From Lactuca virosa (lineage: Eukaryota > Streptophyta > Magnoliopsida > Asterales > Asteraceae), in the NCBI GenBank assembly GCA_928212115.1, contig CAKMRJ010005634.1:117334970-117398969 (forward strand): a DNA stretch of 64,000 nucleotides, given 5' to 3'. Positions within the stretch are counted from its first letter, which is position 1, and each line of letters starts with the position of its first letter. Of the stretch, positions 33,611 to 45,651 are shown piece by piece. The translations under genes were made by a program, and so were the position numbers. Below the pieces are notes generated by a model. The model was not told the origin of the DNA. It saw only the letters and a list, made by a program, of their open reading frames with translations, and ran no database searches.

Positions 33611-35100
33611 ACTTATTCATGTGTTTTGTACATGATTTCTAATTAGTTTGTGTTAATCATATTTGCATGATAGAGGACTGATTAGATCAGGCATCTGTAA
33701 ATATTTTAAAAGTTTAAAAACCTTTTACAAACCAAAAAAAAACAAATTAGGGTTTGATATAAATCGTTTCTACCCTATGAGGGGGCGCGTCACCTCTGTG
33801 CACGGTGCGGCTGCGATCGGGATATGCTTCGTCACTATGGTTTTACAAATTTGGTTATCACTTTTTTTTATTGTTTTAATTGTTTAGTTATCAATTATTA
33901 ATTAAAATTCAATAATTAAGACCTTATATTTTTAATGATTTCTTGCCTGTGAGATCAATGAAACAATAGTATGTCTACTTGCTTTCAACTTTATGATAAT
34001 TTGTTGAAAGCATTTATCATACCTCTTCATCTACTCCCTTTTCTCCTTCAAATTCATGATAGTGTTTGCTAATCCAAAATTCCTTCCAATTATTGAGTTT
34101 ATATGAGTTTTATATGGCGATTCCATTCCTACATCCAACTCTTATCTACAACTAACAGATATTTCGAAGATTGGGGTTGTTTGATAGGTTTTCAAGCCCT
34201 AGAATTATCAATTTGAAATACATGGTCATCATGATGTTATGAACTTAAATTAATTCTATATCATGTATTCCAATTCAAACTTATTATCTATTTTAGGGAT
34301 GTCAAAAAGTCTCATGGGACCTCGATCCCGTATGAGGGATATTTATTAAAAAAAATAGGGACGGGGTGGGGTCAACGTTTATCCCCGTTTTAATTTTGGA
34401 AGCTAGGGTTTTATTTAGTCTTTAGTTATATATTCGGTAACATTTCTATGTAAATTTTATCCAAGAGTATGTTAATAATCAAATTCCATTCTCTGGTTAT
34501 CTCTTGTATATACAGCTAATTCTTAAGAAATAAATTTTAGTTTCAAAGTATTTGATTGTATTCTTCGTTCTATTGTTTAATTGAACCATATATGAGACCA
34601 ATCCTCCCTTTAAACACATTGGGGATGGACCTATACATCAAAATGAAGAATGGAGTAAAAGGACAAGACACTTTTAGTAAACGATAAAGCAGAAAATTTA
34701 GCAAGTTTATGGCCACTGTAATTAGAAATATTCACAACTATTCAAATGACCCAAAACACCTATAGAGACTAGAAACTGTAAACGTGATGCTGACACATGT
34801 CTCAAAGGAGAATGCCAAAGATAATAAAACATGATACGAATGACTAAAATAGAAAACAGACAACACTACTGGCAACGAAATCAGACACTTTGAGTTGATT
34901 CATGACATAGATTTCTCCTATCTTATGGTCTATCCCAATCACCCACTGGGAGCGTGGATCAAGTACACAACAAAAAGAATCATAAAAGAAAAGACAATAA
35001 CCATATTTACATAACTGGCTGATTAAAGCAAGTATGAGAATATAATAGACATTAGTAAGTGATATATAAGCGATGCCAACATAACCAACATCCTATACAA

Positions 35101-35102
<2 letters not shown>
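33611..35102. other. AT-rich stretch, remnant leader then unassigned DNA
   Basis: The first few hundred bases after the PBS are probably leader of the truncated copia element. Beyond about 33960 I see only AT-rich sequence with no ORF, repeat or terminus I can support. Confidence 0.5.

Positions 35103-35167
<65 letters not shown>
35103..35167. repeat. (TA)n microsatellite
   Basis: An uninterrupted alternating TA tract of about 64 bp. Frames through it on both strands (tyrosine-isoleucine repeats) are artefacts. Confidence 0.97.
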
Positions 35168-35168
<1 letters not shown>

Positions 35169-35788
35169 CATTGGTAGACATGACCGGAAATGGGTAATCT
35201 ATGAGAAAGAGAAAAAAAAGGATGAAAAGCAAAGTGACATTTAATGAGATGCACTAGAATCCAAAATCAATAAGGATGAATGAATACCTGAAGTATCTAA
35301 TGAGGACAACCCTAAATGAGGCATGGATGTAGAATGTGGTGGACGAGGGTTACATGGCTGGAATAATGGTTGAAATGATCTATATGGTTTGTTATGTTGT
35401 TGCTTTTCCTTGTTGAGTAACAATAGGAATTAAGACTTCTAATGGTTCTTCTGATTGTAGTAAGCACATTCATCAAAAGCAACTTTGGGGGCCGATCTAC
35501 CCTAATGATCCATATTAACAATAATCAAAACAAATGAAAACCACCAACGAATACAAACAAATATCGATAATAATCAAAAGAACCAAACTTCGAACAATAA
35601 CCAAAACAAACAAACAACAATCTCCATATTTTTTTTCCTGGTGAACAATACCTAGTTTATGAACATAACCGAGTTGATGAACAGTACGGACGATGAAACG
35701 GGTTTCAATGAACAATGCTAATTTTTTCCTTTTGAACTTTCAACGACTAATAAAAGTTGATCTATAAAAATACTTTGAATAAGATAGA
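35168..35788 (-). other. unassigned DNA left of a minus-strand PBS
   Basis: This would be the internal region of the minus-strand element whose PBS is at 35789. I see no gag or pol frame and no second LTR on the left. Confidence 0.4.
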
Positions 35789-35800
35789 GCTCTGATACCA
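35789..35800 (-). other. primer-binding site, minus strand
   Basis: On the minus strand it reads TGGTATCAGAGC, directly after an LTR-like end TTTACA (35801 onward). Confidence 0.75.
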
Positions 35801-36320
35801 TGTAAACTGATAACAAATATAAAGAAAAACTACTAGATTTTATTATTGAAAGAAAACTATAAATGCAAATAACGATAAATAAGACTATAATAAGAACGCT
35901 ATTTGGAGACCGGTGTTAATCTAGCTAGATAAATAAACAAAAGGTCCAATATAAAATAAGTTCAAAATACTTTATATAGACAAGATAACATGGTTATTTC
36001 TAAATTCTAATGTTGGCTCTATTGTTAGTTAACATGATTATTTAAAATAAATAATTAGAAACATTGTTGATTTGTGTTGCCATTTTTTATAGTTTTTTTT
36101 TATAGGAAATAGAAAGTATTGTTGTTAGTTAAAATTATTGATTTAAATAAATAATTAGAAACATTGTCAATTTCTCAATTGCCAATTTTTTATAGGTTTT
36201 TATAGGAAATAGAAAGTATTGTTGTTGGTTAACATGATTATTTTAAAATAAATAATTAAAAACATTGTTGATTTGTCGATTGCCATTTTTTATAGGTTTT
36301 TATAGGAAATAGAAAGTATC
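35801..36320 (-). repeat. LTR-like relic, minus strand, with TATA box and U3 repeats
   Basis: The 3' end on the minus strand is GTTTACA next to the PBS. A TATATAAA box on the minus strand lies at 35971-35978. Upstream of it in the minus sense are three 100-bp repeats (36021-36320). The far boundary and the partner LTR are not visible, so this is a relic of a minus-strand LTR element of unknown type. Confidence 0.5.
36021..36320. repeat. 100-bp tandem repeat, 3 copies
   Basis: The landmark GTTGTTAGTT (or a one-base variant) ends at 36030, 36130 and 36230, exactly 100 bp apart, and TATAGGAAATAGAAAGTAT closes each unit. The units differ by substitutions and balancing small indels. Confidence 0.95.
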
Positions 36321-37170
36321 AATAATTACACAATTATAAAAATATTTCAAGATCTAAGACTTCGTCGGGTTTAACTGTAAGAACTTTAAAATAGTTATTG
36401 AAGTTATGTTTAAGTCATACGATCCGACGCACCACTAGTATTTTTTTACTTTATCATTTTTTTCGTTGAAACCGAAAACAACATGGTTTTAGATTTTAGA
36501 TTCACCACTAGACATAAGGACCTAAATGCATGCCATAAACTTTTTTCTCATATCATCTTAAAGATTTGTGGATTAAACATAAGAACTACTCCAAATACCT
36601 AAATCACTTTGAATTTAAGTTTTCGTGCCAACTAAAAGACTATTAGATAGAACTTTTTGACATATTGGGGCGATATAACAATTTTCTTTTTGATTGGGGT
36701 ATCGTTCCAACTGTCATATACTTGATATTGGTTAGAAACCAATATACCGTTGCAATATCGCCATATTTCACTCTTCTATTCAACACATATTTATCCAATA
36801 TCTATTAATTTTTTAACATATAACATTAGTCATCTAGAAGTATTTGGTGTTTCCTTAAGCACGTGACACATCACCGAAAACTATGGGCCGCCCGCGTCCC
36901 TTCTACTCTTCTACGCAAGTGCACACAACAATATGATGTTATGATGATGATGATTTCTTTTTCCCCAAGAATCACTAAATAACAGTTTATCCCCTCCAAC
37001 TAAGCCTCTATATCTTCAACCCCAAACCCAAAATCACATAAATTACTAACAACATAAACTATCTTAACCCCTTAATTTCCCCTTTTATGTATACTAATTG
37101 TTTTCAAATGATACCAAGCTAAAAGAACCTAAAACAAGTTCTCTAATATCCTGGACCACACTTCATGTTA

Positions 37171-37171
<1 letters not shown>
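36321..37171. other. AT-rich intergenic stretch
   Basis: No gene is visible. A small inverted repeat surrounds 36665-36765 (GGCGATATAAC ... TTGCAATATCGCC) with an inner hairpin ATATTGGTT/AACCAATAT at about 36725-36746, possibly a degraded MITE. Confidence 0.4.
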
Positions 37172-37205
<34 letters not shown>

Positions 37206-37216
37206 TATATAGATAT

Positions 37217-37268
<52 letters not shown>
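37172..37268. repeat. (TA)n microsatellite, left outer tract
   Basis: A TA tract of ~97 bp with a few TAGATATA interruptions, directly left of the inverted-repeat element. Confidence 0.95.
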
Positions 37269-37270
<2 letters not shown>

Positions 37271-37459
37271 GAAAGTGAATATCCCTTTAAGAATATATAA
37301 GCTTAGGTATACAAACTCACCATACTATACTACGTAGTGTTGTATCATATATAAATTATAATTGTCCAATGTTCTTATAATTTAACTTTTAACTTGATTT
37401 ACTTCCAAGATTTTTATAAATTTCACATTTATCTTCCTCTTACATAATTTTTATTTTCA

Positions 37460-37515
<56 letters not shown>

Positions 37516-37700
37516 TAGTAGGTGTTCGGCAAAAAAGATGTGATGTAAGAGGAATATAATAGTGAAATTTCGAAAATCTTGAAAGTAAATCAAGTTAGGG
37601 GATGAAGTTTAAGAATATATTATAACGAATATATCAAACAAAACGGCGTATTATTGTGGATTTGAGTACCTAAGCTATCCTTAATGGTATATTCACTTTT

Positions 37701-37702
<2 letters not shown>
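37269..37702. mobile_element. inverted-repeat element embedded in (TA)n tracts (Micron-like MITE)
   Basis: The left arm (37269-37455) and the reverse complement of the right arm (37513-37702) align along their whole length. Matching landmarks are GGAAA-GTGAATAT, TAGCTTAGGTA, AACTTGATTTACTT and ATTCCTCTTACAT. The loop is another (TA)n tract (37466-37513) and both outer flanks are (TA)n. This fits a fold-back MITE living in TA microsatellites, like rice Micron. The arms have diverged, so it is not recent. Confidence 0.75.

Positions 37703-37780
<78 letters not shown>
37703..37780. repeat. (TA)n microsatellite, right outer tract
   Basis: A pure alternating TA tract of ~78 bp, directly right of the inverted-repeat element. 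Confidence 0.95.
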
Positions 37781-37782
<2 letters not shown>

Positions 37783-38631
37783 AAAAACATATTTTTAGAC
37801 TACCGATATAAATGTGTGTTGAAGTAAACAAACATATTTATTAGCCTTATAAATCTTGATTTGTATTTTTAACGATTGAATTTTATTAAAAATGACAAAA
37901 TAAAGAATCTAGTGAAAAATAGAACTACTACATCAAAATATTTAAAATTAGGGTTCGAATCCATAAGTTCCGATTAAACAAAATTTATGTTTCTTATTAG
38001 CCTTAGAAAAACACCTATGTCATCAAAATATTGTTATGTTTCGGTGTAGTCCGATCAAAAATACTTTTGTTCCGAAAGTTCCATAAGCACCACCAAGTGG
38101 TAGAGATAATCGCATCCAACATAGATCTCTAAGCTAACAACAATCGAACTAAGGACATAAGGCCTTCAAAATCACCAACCATGAAGAAAAAAAACAAGAT
38201 CCATATCACGTCACTGCCCCAAATTCAACATAATTGCTTTCGCAACTCATACTCTAGAGTCAGATATGCATTGTTGTAATACCATACAAAACAATTTGTA
38301 TGGCTTGTTTGATAGTTGCTGATCGAGTAAGATCTGATTGAGTTAGAGCTTGATTGGATCAGAAGCTCTGACTGCATCTGTCTCTGACTGAAATCATATT
38401 GTTTGATTACACATCTGACTAACTATGATGAATGCTGACAACGACAAATTCAACCTATTCTTAAAAAAAACTTGTAGAAAGGTATTCTATAAAGAGTATC
38501 ATATTTGTAAATTTATATGATACATCATATGAACACCCATATCTATTTTGCATTCGAAATGTAATAATTGTATGAAAGTTTCACAGGCAAACAGACTTCA
38601 TGTCTTAATATGCATAATAAGTAAGTGGGTG
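37781..38631. other. AT-rich intergenic stretch
   Basis: I see no gene. A stretch at 38300-38420 with repeated TCTGACT/GATTGAGT words may be a small degraded DNA element; no termini are clear. Confidence 0.4.
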
Positions 38632-39390
38632 TGTAACACCCGTTTCAGGTATGAGTCAATTCAATTAAACTTCTGAATTTAATTTTTGGGTTGCAACGAC
38701 GTGGTTGGGCTTCACCACGACGTGTCATTATTTTCTTGACCCTGAATTTAAATGACTCGCCACGACGTGGCAATGGATGCCACGACGTCACAGTCGATAT
38801 TGGAGAAACCCTAATCCATGTGCTTTGGGCCCTATATAAAGGACATTATGGCTAGGGTTTCGTGATCTGTCAGCCTCCATCACCCTCTCAAGACCAAAAA
38901 CCGTAACCATAGCCTCCCTTGTGTGATATTGAGCTTTTTTTTAGTGTTTGGTTGCATTTTGAAGGAATGAGAAGAAGGTGTTAGCCCAAAGATCAAGCAA
39001 CAACTCCTCCCCATCCTTGGAATTACTCTCTGGACCATTTTTAAGTCCTCAAGCTTCCATTTTTATGATTCTTTGGTTGTAGATCTAGCTTTATTAGCTT
39101 ATTTTGGTCCATAAGTGATGTTTGGTTGGTTTGATGTGATAAATGTTGCAACTTTATGATTCTTCTGACTTCCATGAGAATACATCTTGTAGATCTAGAA
39201 TTTGGTTGAGATTTTTATCCTTACATTAGTTTTGGTCACATTTTTGCTTGTTTTGACCTAAAATGGAATCTAGACATGCATTGGTAATGTATGTATATAA
39301 AACACTCAACTTTATGCTAAACCCTTCTATAGTTGGTTGGACTAAGGACTTTGAGTAAATCCTAAAGGTTGGAACAAACAATATATAGCT
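38632..39390 (+). repeat. truncated gypsy LTR directly upstream of the host gene
   Basis: The start TGTAACACCC (38632), CACGACGTG words (38690-38800) and TATA box TATATAAA (38833-38840) match the layout of the 31231 LTR. Only the first ~750 bp remain. The 3' end is lost near 39390, about 120 bp before the host ATG, and no PBS or PPT is present. The LTR promoter points toward the host gene. Confidence 0.75.
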
Positions 39391-39414
39391 TTTAAGGGGG
39401 TAAATCGTAAATTG

Positions 39415-39430
39415 AATCTATATACGGTTT
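39415..39430 (+). promoter_or_regulatory. possible TATA region of host gene
   Basis: A TATATA-containing stretch about 90 bp upstream of the ATG, followed by a CA/TC-rich leader. The spacing suits a plant core promoter with a short 5' UTR. No other support. Confidence 0.4.
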
Positions 39431-39511
39431 ATAAACACACACTGTCACTTTATCCATCACAAAATCCCTCTTTCACATCCAATACAGATCGAAATTCATC
39501 AAATCAAATCC

Positions 39512-40565
39512 ATGGCTCGTCTTTTCTCACAAACCCTAATTAGAACAACATCATCAGCATCGAATTCCTTGCAAACAATCAAATTAAGCATATCGCAGCA
39601 GCATCGATTTGCGAGCCAATCTGGAAAATCTCAATTGATCGAGGTCGACCTTGAATCTGATAGCGATGTGGAGGTTTTAGGGTTGAGAAAGCTCGAGGAT
39701 GCTATCCATAGTATCATCGTGAGACAATCGGCGCCTGATTGGCTTCCTTTCGTTCCTGGTTCATCTTACTGGGTCCCTCCTCGTCGTCACCGGCCTGATT
39801 CTCACGGCATCATTAGTGTGCTCAGAAAATTTAGCAAAACGTTGACGGATGAAGAATCAATGTCTATTTCTTCCTCTCGTGGTTGGCCATCCTCCGCTTA
39901 TTTCATTGAAGGTATCAAGATCATGCTTTTACTTGATTTTATTGAATCAATTGAGATTATGCTAATTAGGCTTCTTGATTTGTTAGCAAAATTTGAGTCG
40001 TAAAACAGTTAACCATTTTTTTTTCTATAATGGAATTTGAGTCGGTTGTCCAACCGTTTTTGATTAAAACCGACTTTGATCAAACATTCTAAGGCAATGG
40101 AAACCGAAAGTTCTCATAAAACTAAGGAACATTACCAGAATTGGATCATATGATACAGATAGGTTAAATAAAACACAATCCGACTATAATATATAGTATA
40201 ATTTCTTGGATTCATGTATCAATGTGGATACCCTCTGTATGTTTATTTAATTACTGTTATTGATTAAACCCTTAAGAAGGGACATAAAAAAACTTTGTTT
40301 GCTAGTATTAAATGGATATGACATTACAAAAGTTTAGGGAAGCTTGATTGTTGTCTAGATTACTGTATGAAATGAGGAAGAACAAATAAAAGGAATTGGA
40401 TTCTACCCGTTTGGCGACCAAACATGCCATGGAATTGAATGGAATTATGCCATTTATGTACTTTTAGGCACATCCGTTATGCAACCATTGACTATGGAGA
40501 TGGAAGCAGAAGTGGTTCATAGCAACGAGGAAAATATTCCTGATGCTGAGAATGAGGAAGGATGA
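39512..40565 (+). CDS. plant-conserved small protein, mitochondrial-type N-terminus (2 exons, 165 aa)
   Basis: Exon 1 is 39512-39911, the intron 39912-40467 (GT...AG), exon 2 40468-40565 with TGA at 40563-40565. The joined frame is 166 codons including the stop; codon 134 (Gly) spans the junction. The N-terminus (MARLFSQTLIRTTSS, then Arg/Ser/Gln-rich to about residue 40) looks like a mitochondrial targeting peptide. Residues 76-90, DWLPFVPGSSYWVPP, and RGWPSSAYFIEG (123-134) are the most distinctive blocks. The C-terminus is acidic (NEENIPDAENEEG). I recall unnamed plant proteins of this layout but know no function. The splice model is inferred from consensus sites and frame. A 3' UTR intron is possible (CAA/GTAAGT at 40601). 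Confidence 0.82.
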
Positions 40566-41227
40566 TGAATTCATCCCCACCATAAGCCCTGAGATCTTTC
40601 AAGTAAGTTTCTTCCATCAACTTTGCAACATAACACATGATACATAGTTATTAATTTTTTCATTGACCTTTTGTTGGACTACTCCACAGACTCGCTTCCT
40701 ATTGTAGATATTTTTAGAAAAAGACTAAAATACCCTTGAAGAAGTGGAAGCAAACATGGTTGTACAGTTCAAGGCCTATGGATATCAGCGATTCGAGCTT
40801 TCTGTATGTTGTTATAACATTCTCGTATTCTCACCTTCTAAATAAAAATAATATCGTATTAGCATCATATGAAATGTTCTGTTTTTAAGTACATTGTCAT
40901 TATGAGTTCATGTAGTTCACCCAAAAGTGATAGGGTCTGTTTGGTTTTGGTTGGACGGAATGGAATTGAATGGACCAAGTAATGGAATGGACGAGGTATT
41001 GGAATGAATCATTATCATTCATTTGTCATGTTTGGTTACTATGTTGAATGGAATGTGTCATTGATTCATGTCGTTTGGTATGTATGAATAAATGAATGAA
41101 TAGAATGAAATTAACTCACAGTTACAAAAATACCCATGTAACACCGATACATATAAGGGAAATGGTCATTGTTCACAAGAAACTTTCTGCTATTTTTTTG
41201 ATTTGGTCACTAATGATTTTTTTTGGT
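40566..41227. other. 3' flank of host gene
   Basis: This presumably includes the 3' UTR. A stretch at 40930-41105 rich in GGAATGGAATTGAATGG words, starting GGGTCTGTTTGG, resembles small plant MITEs but I could not define both ends. Confidence 0.45.
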
Positions 41228-42914
41228 AATAAGTCCCTAAATTACCATTTTACCTGTTAAATAGGGGATTTATCCGGTTTGATTCTGGTTTCATCGGTTA
41301 TACATGCTATACATGGCCTTTTCCATTTTTAAAATGAAAAATGAAAAGTTGTTTTTTTTTTTCTCTTAAATATTGAGTGCCTAAATTGAAACTAGTCAAT
41401 CAAACCACCGTCTCCATCAATATCGCTCTTCTACAAACTCAGAAATCCACCACAACTCGGATTTTTTCTTGCGTCCTCCATTTCTATCTCTTTTTTGCTT
41501 TCCCTAACTTCACTATCTCATCTCACATGTTCTTTTCTTCGATTCCTCTGTGAACCATAGCCTGTGACATGTGAAGATAGGAGACACAATCAAGGCGGTG
41601 ACAGGCAAGCGGAGACGATGGAATGTCGTCTCCCCGACGGTCTAATTTGCAGAAATTGATTTTGAATGCAGAAATTGATTTTGAATGTTTTACTATAGGT
41701 TTGTCAAACCTGGTTTGCTTATCTTGTTTAATTTCTTGTGGAGCTCTAGATGAATCGATTACCAAGTCAACAAAAAAAGATGATGAGTAGGGTTTTCTCA
41801 TTATCGATGTTATCGATATATTTTTGGTTTTTGAGGATTTTACGATTGCACCTATCTCATCCATATCATATTACTCTGTTCTCTTTTTGATATTCATTTA
41901 TTTGGTGTTTAGATTTTAATGGTGGGGATTTTTTATTTTTTCTCGGTTGGGGGAGGTGGAAGGTAGAAGATGGTGGTGGTGGTGGTGGTTCTGGTGGGAG
42001 GTGGCGGTAGAAACAACTAGAAGAGTGAATCCGTTTAAACAATAATCGGTGGTGTTTGGTATTGGGACAATGTTGTCGGAGAGAGCAACCGACGGAAAAG
42101 AAAATGAGCGTCGCCGGAGATAGAGCAGCCTGTGGAAGAGAAAAAGTGTGTTGTCGGGAGATAGAACAGCCGACGGAAGAGAAAAGGAGCGTCGCCGGAG
42201 ATAGAGCAGCCTGTGGAGAGAAAAGGTATGTCGTCGGAGATAGAACAGCCGACGAAAGAGAAAAGGAGCGTCGCCGAAGATAGAGCAGCCGTCGGAAGAA
42301 AAAATGATACTACCTAATGCAAAATGTGATGTTGAGGCTCTATTAGATCAAATATAAACTGCGACGTCAACCTGTTAATGGCGAAATCGCCGATGGTGAA
42401 GTAGTCGACGTCGGGAATCGGGGAGTCCGACGATCTGTAAGCATCCAAAAATGTCGATCGGAGTGGATTGAAAGTATTTCGATGAAAGGCAAGAGGTGAC
42501 AGTGGTTCGACGAAGCATATGAAAGGAAAAACAATTGGCTTGTAATGTTCCGGTTTCTATATTCTACCCTTGCATCGATCTCTCTCGATACTTCGTGCAT
42601 CATCCCTCTTTGATCTGTGTTTTCCTCTAATTTCGATCCACACACACCCCGTCGTGTGTGTTCTTGTTGCTTCCCAGTCCAAAAACTCAAGCGAGTTCTT
42701 TAATAGGTTTCTTTTTAATTTAGAAAAATAAAGTAAGACATAAAAACATAAATCAATTAAGAAAAATGAAAAAGAAAAAGAAAAGCCATGTAGATTAAGT
42801 TTGATTTGTTTATTTTGAAAATTTTGGGAAAAGATCAAGGATAACAGGTGAAACTGGAATTAATCTAGAATATTTTTTATTTAATAGGTAAAATGGTATT
42901 TTAGGGACCTATTG
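41228..42914. mobile_element. MULE-like element with imperfect ~74-bp terminal inverted repeats
   Basis: The left TIR (41228-41301) contains AAGTCCCTAAATTACCATTT; the right TIR read in reverse complement (42841-42914) contains AGGTCCCTAAAATACCATTT. Similarity continues inward to the GGTTAT/TGTTAT ends at roughly three quarters identity. The true termini may extend further out. The interior is relatively GC-rich with no transposase, so this could be a non-autonomous MULE or a Pack-MULE. Short frames inside (41523-41864 minus, 42367-42690 minus) have no domain I recognise. Confidence 0.5.
42070..42300. repeat. ~39-bp minisatellite with two-unit higher-order pattern
   Basis: Units of 36-41 bp read GTCGCCGGAGATAGAGCAGC and GTCGTCGGAGATAGAACAGC in alternation, each ending GAAGAGAAAA. 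About six units form three pairs. The frame through them (42056-42283) is a repeat artefact. Confidence 0.9.
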
Positions 42915-45651
42915 TGTAAATAGATAAATGAATAAAGCAAATGACAAATATTTAATGTGGACATTTTTCCATACATATAATATACAAATTTTACAACGTT
43001 ATTTAGTAAAATTTTATTTTTTCTATCATAATAAATTTCATAAATAACTACAATTAAGCGCATTAACAGAAATAGTTTATATAAAAATGAATATTTCTAC
43101 AGTAAAACATTTTAATATTTTGTTTCATAAAAAACATATGAGTGCCAAGCACAATCGTCTAGTATGTTTTACCCACAAACAATCAGACCAATGACTTTTT
43201 TCATATTTGCATGAAGCTTTTAACGAATCTCCTGTTCATCTCTTGATTCAATTCTAAATAGACAACTTATGAAATAACTTTTAACGAAGCTCCTATTCAT
43301 CTCTTGATTCCGATTCTAAAAAAAACGTTTGGGAGGAATCTCATTCCTCCTGCAATGAAATGTATATTTTAACTTATAAAGGGCCACCGACATGAAATCA
43401 ATGAAAGTTATATTTTAACATATACAGTTGAAGGGAAAAATGAATAAATAAGAGAACAATCTGATATAACACCTGCTAATTGGTTTTTTTCCTAACAAAG
43501 TAAGAGGAAACCAAATTAGAAAATAGTGTCCCACATGATTCAAAAGATGTGCTATAAGTGATGTTTTGGGTTGAAGTATGGGTGGGCTATCACTTTTCTT
43601 ATTCTAGAAACATCATAATTTACTTTGCATAAATTTTACATAATGATAATTACATCATGTGAAACTGTAGAACATAATATGAAAAACACTATTTATCTGC
43701 TAGGAAAATGGAAATAGGTTTATATAATTATCAATTTGTTGAGGTTAATGAAAATTTGAGAAGAAATCATGATACTATATATGTGTTGAATCAATTGATC
43801 CGTCTATTTAGTATTTATGCAATACTAATGACGCGATTAAATGGATTTTTTCTTTATAACTTAAATCACTATGAAAAGTTAACTTTATAAAGGTTAATAT
43901 CTTTAAAGCTTATTTTTATATTTTGTTGATCAAATACACAACAATTAGTTAATCGATAGGTAGCGGACATTAATTACATCTCTATACAACTCTTAGATCT
44001 TTATGGTACTTTGGATAATAGCTAATGGCTAAAAATTAATGTTTAGTCTCGTTATTGTCCCGAGTTTAAGTCTATTCTGAATGTCGTCCAATTTGAAATA
44101 TTTGAAATTTTGTTTATTTCCAATTTATGCAAAAAGTTCACCTTGGAGCGACAATATGGACCATATACAAATGTTGCATCTAAAAGTTAAAATTTAAATT
44201 TATTGTGTTTATTTTATATAATCATTATTTTACAAACTTTAAATGTTACGAATAAATTACATGCATACAAAATATTCATCAACATGTTAAAATAATTTTA
44301 AATTCTATAATCAATTTTAGATTTACAACTTTTCTAAATTAAGCCGTTTTATTAAAACTTAGTTATATGTTTTAATTTGTTTCACAAAACAAACAGTAAT
44401 ATTATAAGCATACAAACCATCAGCACATAGTTAATAAATAAAACACAAATATGTTGCCGAAGCTTGATTTTAGAAATTATTACATGAACCATTATCAAAT
44501 AATTTTGGTCAATCTAAGGACGAAGGCTGTTGGACCTAGGTATCTAGCAGATGGACTGCTCCTTCTTCAGGTTGGGTTGATGGCACATTTGGACTAAGGG
44601 TATTGGGCCAAGTCAACTAATGCTTTGGGTTGCCAGCCCAAGTCGTTGTCTGATCCATCTTCGTTACAGTTTTAGTCTTGTCTTTTTTTTTTCTTATCTA
44701 CAATTTTACTCTAAAAATATAAGAAAATAAAACCTAACTATACAAATATTAGGCTTAAAATCAGTCAACCAACACACATCAAATTTGGAAGGAAAAAAAA
44801 AAACATTCAACCATTCAACGACAATCCAAATTGGTCAATAATGTAAAAATTACATCAATCCATTAAAATGTTAAAATCCAACTTTTAACCTTAAATTATC
44901 TTGCTCATTACACAAGAACATGAAGAACAATGAACAAAGAACATGAAGAACAATGGACAAAGAATGATCAAGATAAGTTAATATATGTGAATGTTATGTT
45001 TAAAAATGGCAATATATTACTGTTGGGGTTTAATCAATTTATAAACAATTTAAAGAACCAATTATGCAGCAGAAAATATTGTTTTAAATCTTAACAACCC
45101 CAAAATCGAATCAATTAGACAAACAAAAATCAACAAAATGAATAATTATATGATGTTTAAGGGCATATCTTTTTATGTAGGGATCTTTTAGCGTAGGAGA
45201 TAATAATCACGATTGATCATCACTACCCGTATCACGAGTATGTTCAAAACGTTTATAGACACTAACCGATCAAATTTGTAATTCATCATTGGTTTGCTTG
45301 AAACTATCAACTATTAGAAAAGGGAGAAGGGAGATGTACGTCGTTTCTAGGGTGGGAATGAGAGAGAATTATAGTTTCACTATATGACTTATTTCCATAA
45401 GGGACAATCTTGATATCTTTTTATATTTAAACTAATATGTGGACTATTTATAACCTTTGTAACTCCACCAGATTTAGTAACCTAGCTCATATATTTAATT
45501 ATCATTAATTAATTATTTTGGATATAGCTAACCTCTATTTATTTATTTATTAAATAAAATATTTTATTTAATCCGTTTTGATTTTAACAGATAATAAATA
45601 AATTATTTATTTATTTATTCTACTTTGGACCTTTGGTAAATTGCTTTCATA
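42915..45651. other. long AT-rich intergenic stretch
   Basis: About 2.7 kb with only short frames (for example 43708-43890) that show no domain and no codon-like composition. I see no element termini I can support. Confidence 0.5.

Noticed and set aside
35023..35244. Tyrosine-isoleucine repeat frames on both strands
   Set aside because: They are translations of the (TA)n tract; the same applies to the frame at 37098-37337.
39912..40003. Continuation of the host frame past residue 133 to a stop at 40003
   Set aside because: It reads into the intron; the GT at 39912 and the AG at 40467 restore a collinear frame ending in an acidic tail, which is more plausible.
42056..42283. 75-aa plus-strand frame with repeated CRREQPTEEK text
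   Set aside because: It is a reading of the ~39-bp minisatellite.
43708..43890. 60-aa plus-strand frame in AT-rich DNA
   Set aside because: Short, no domain, no promoter or splice context; chance frame.
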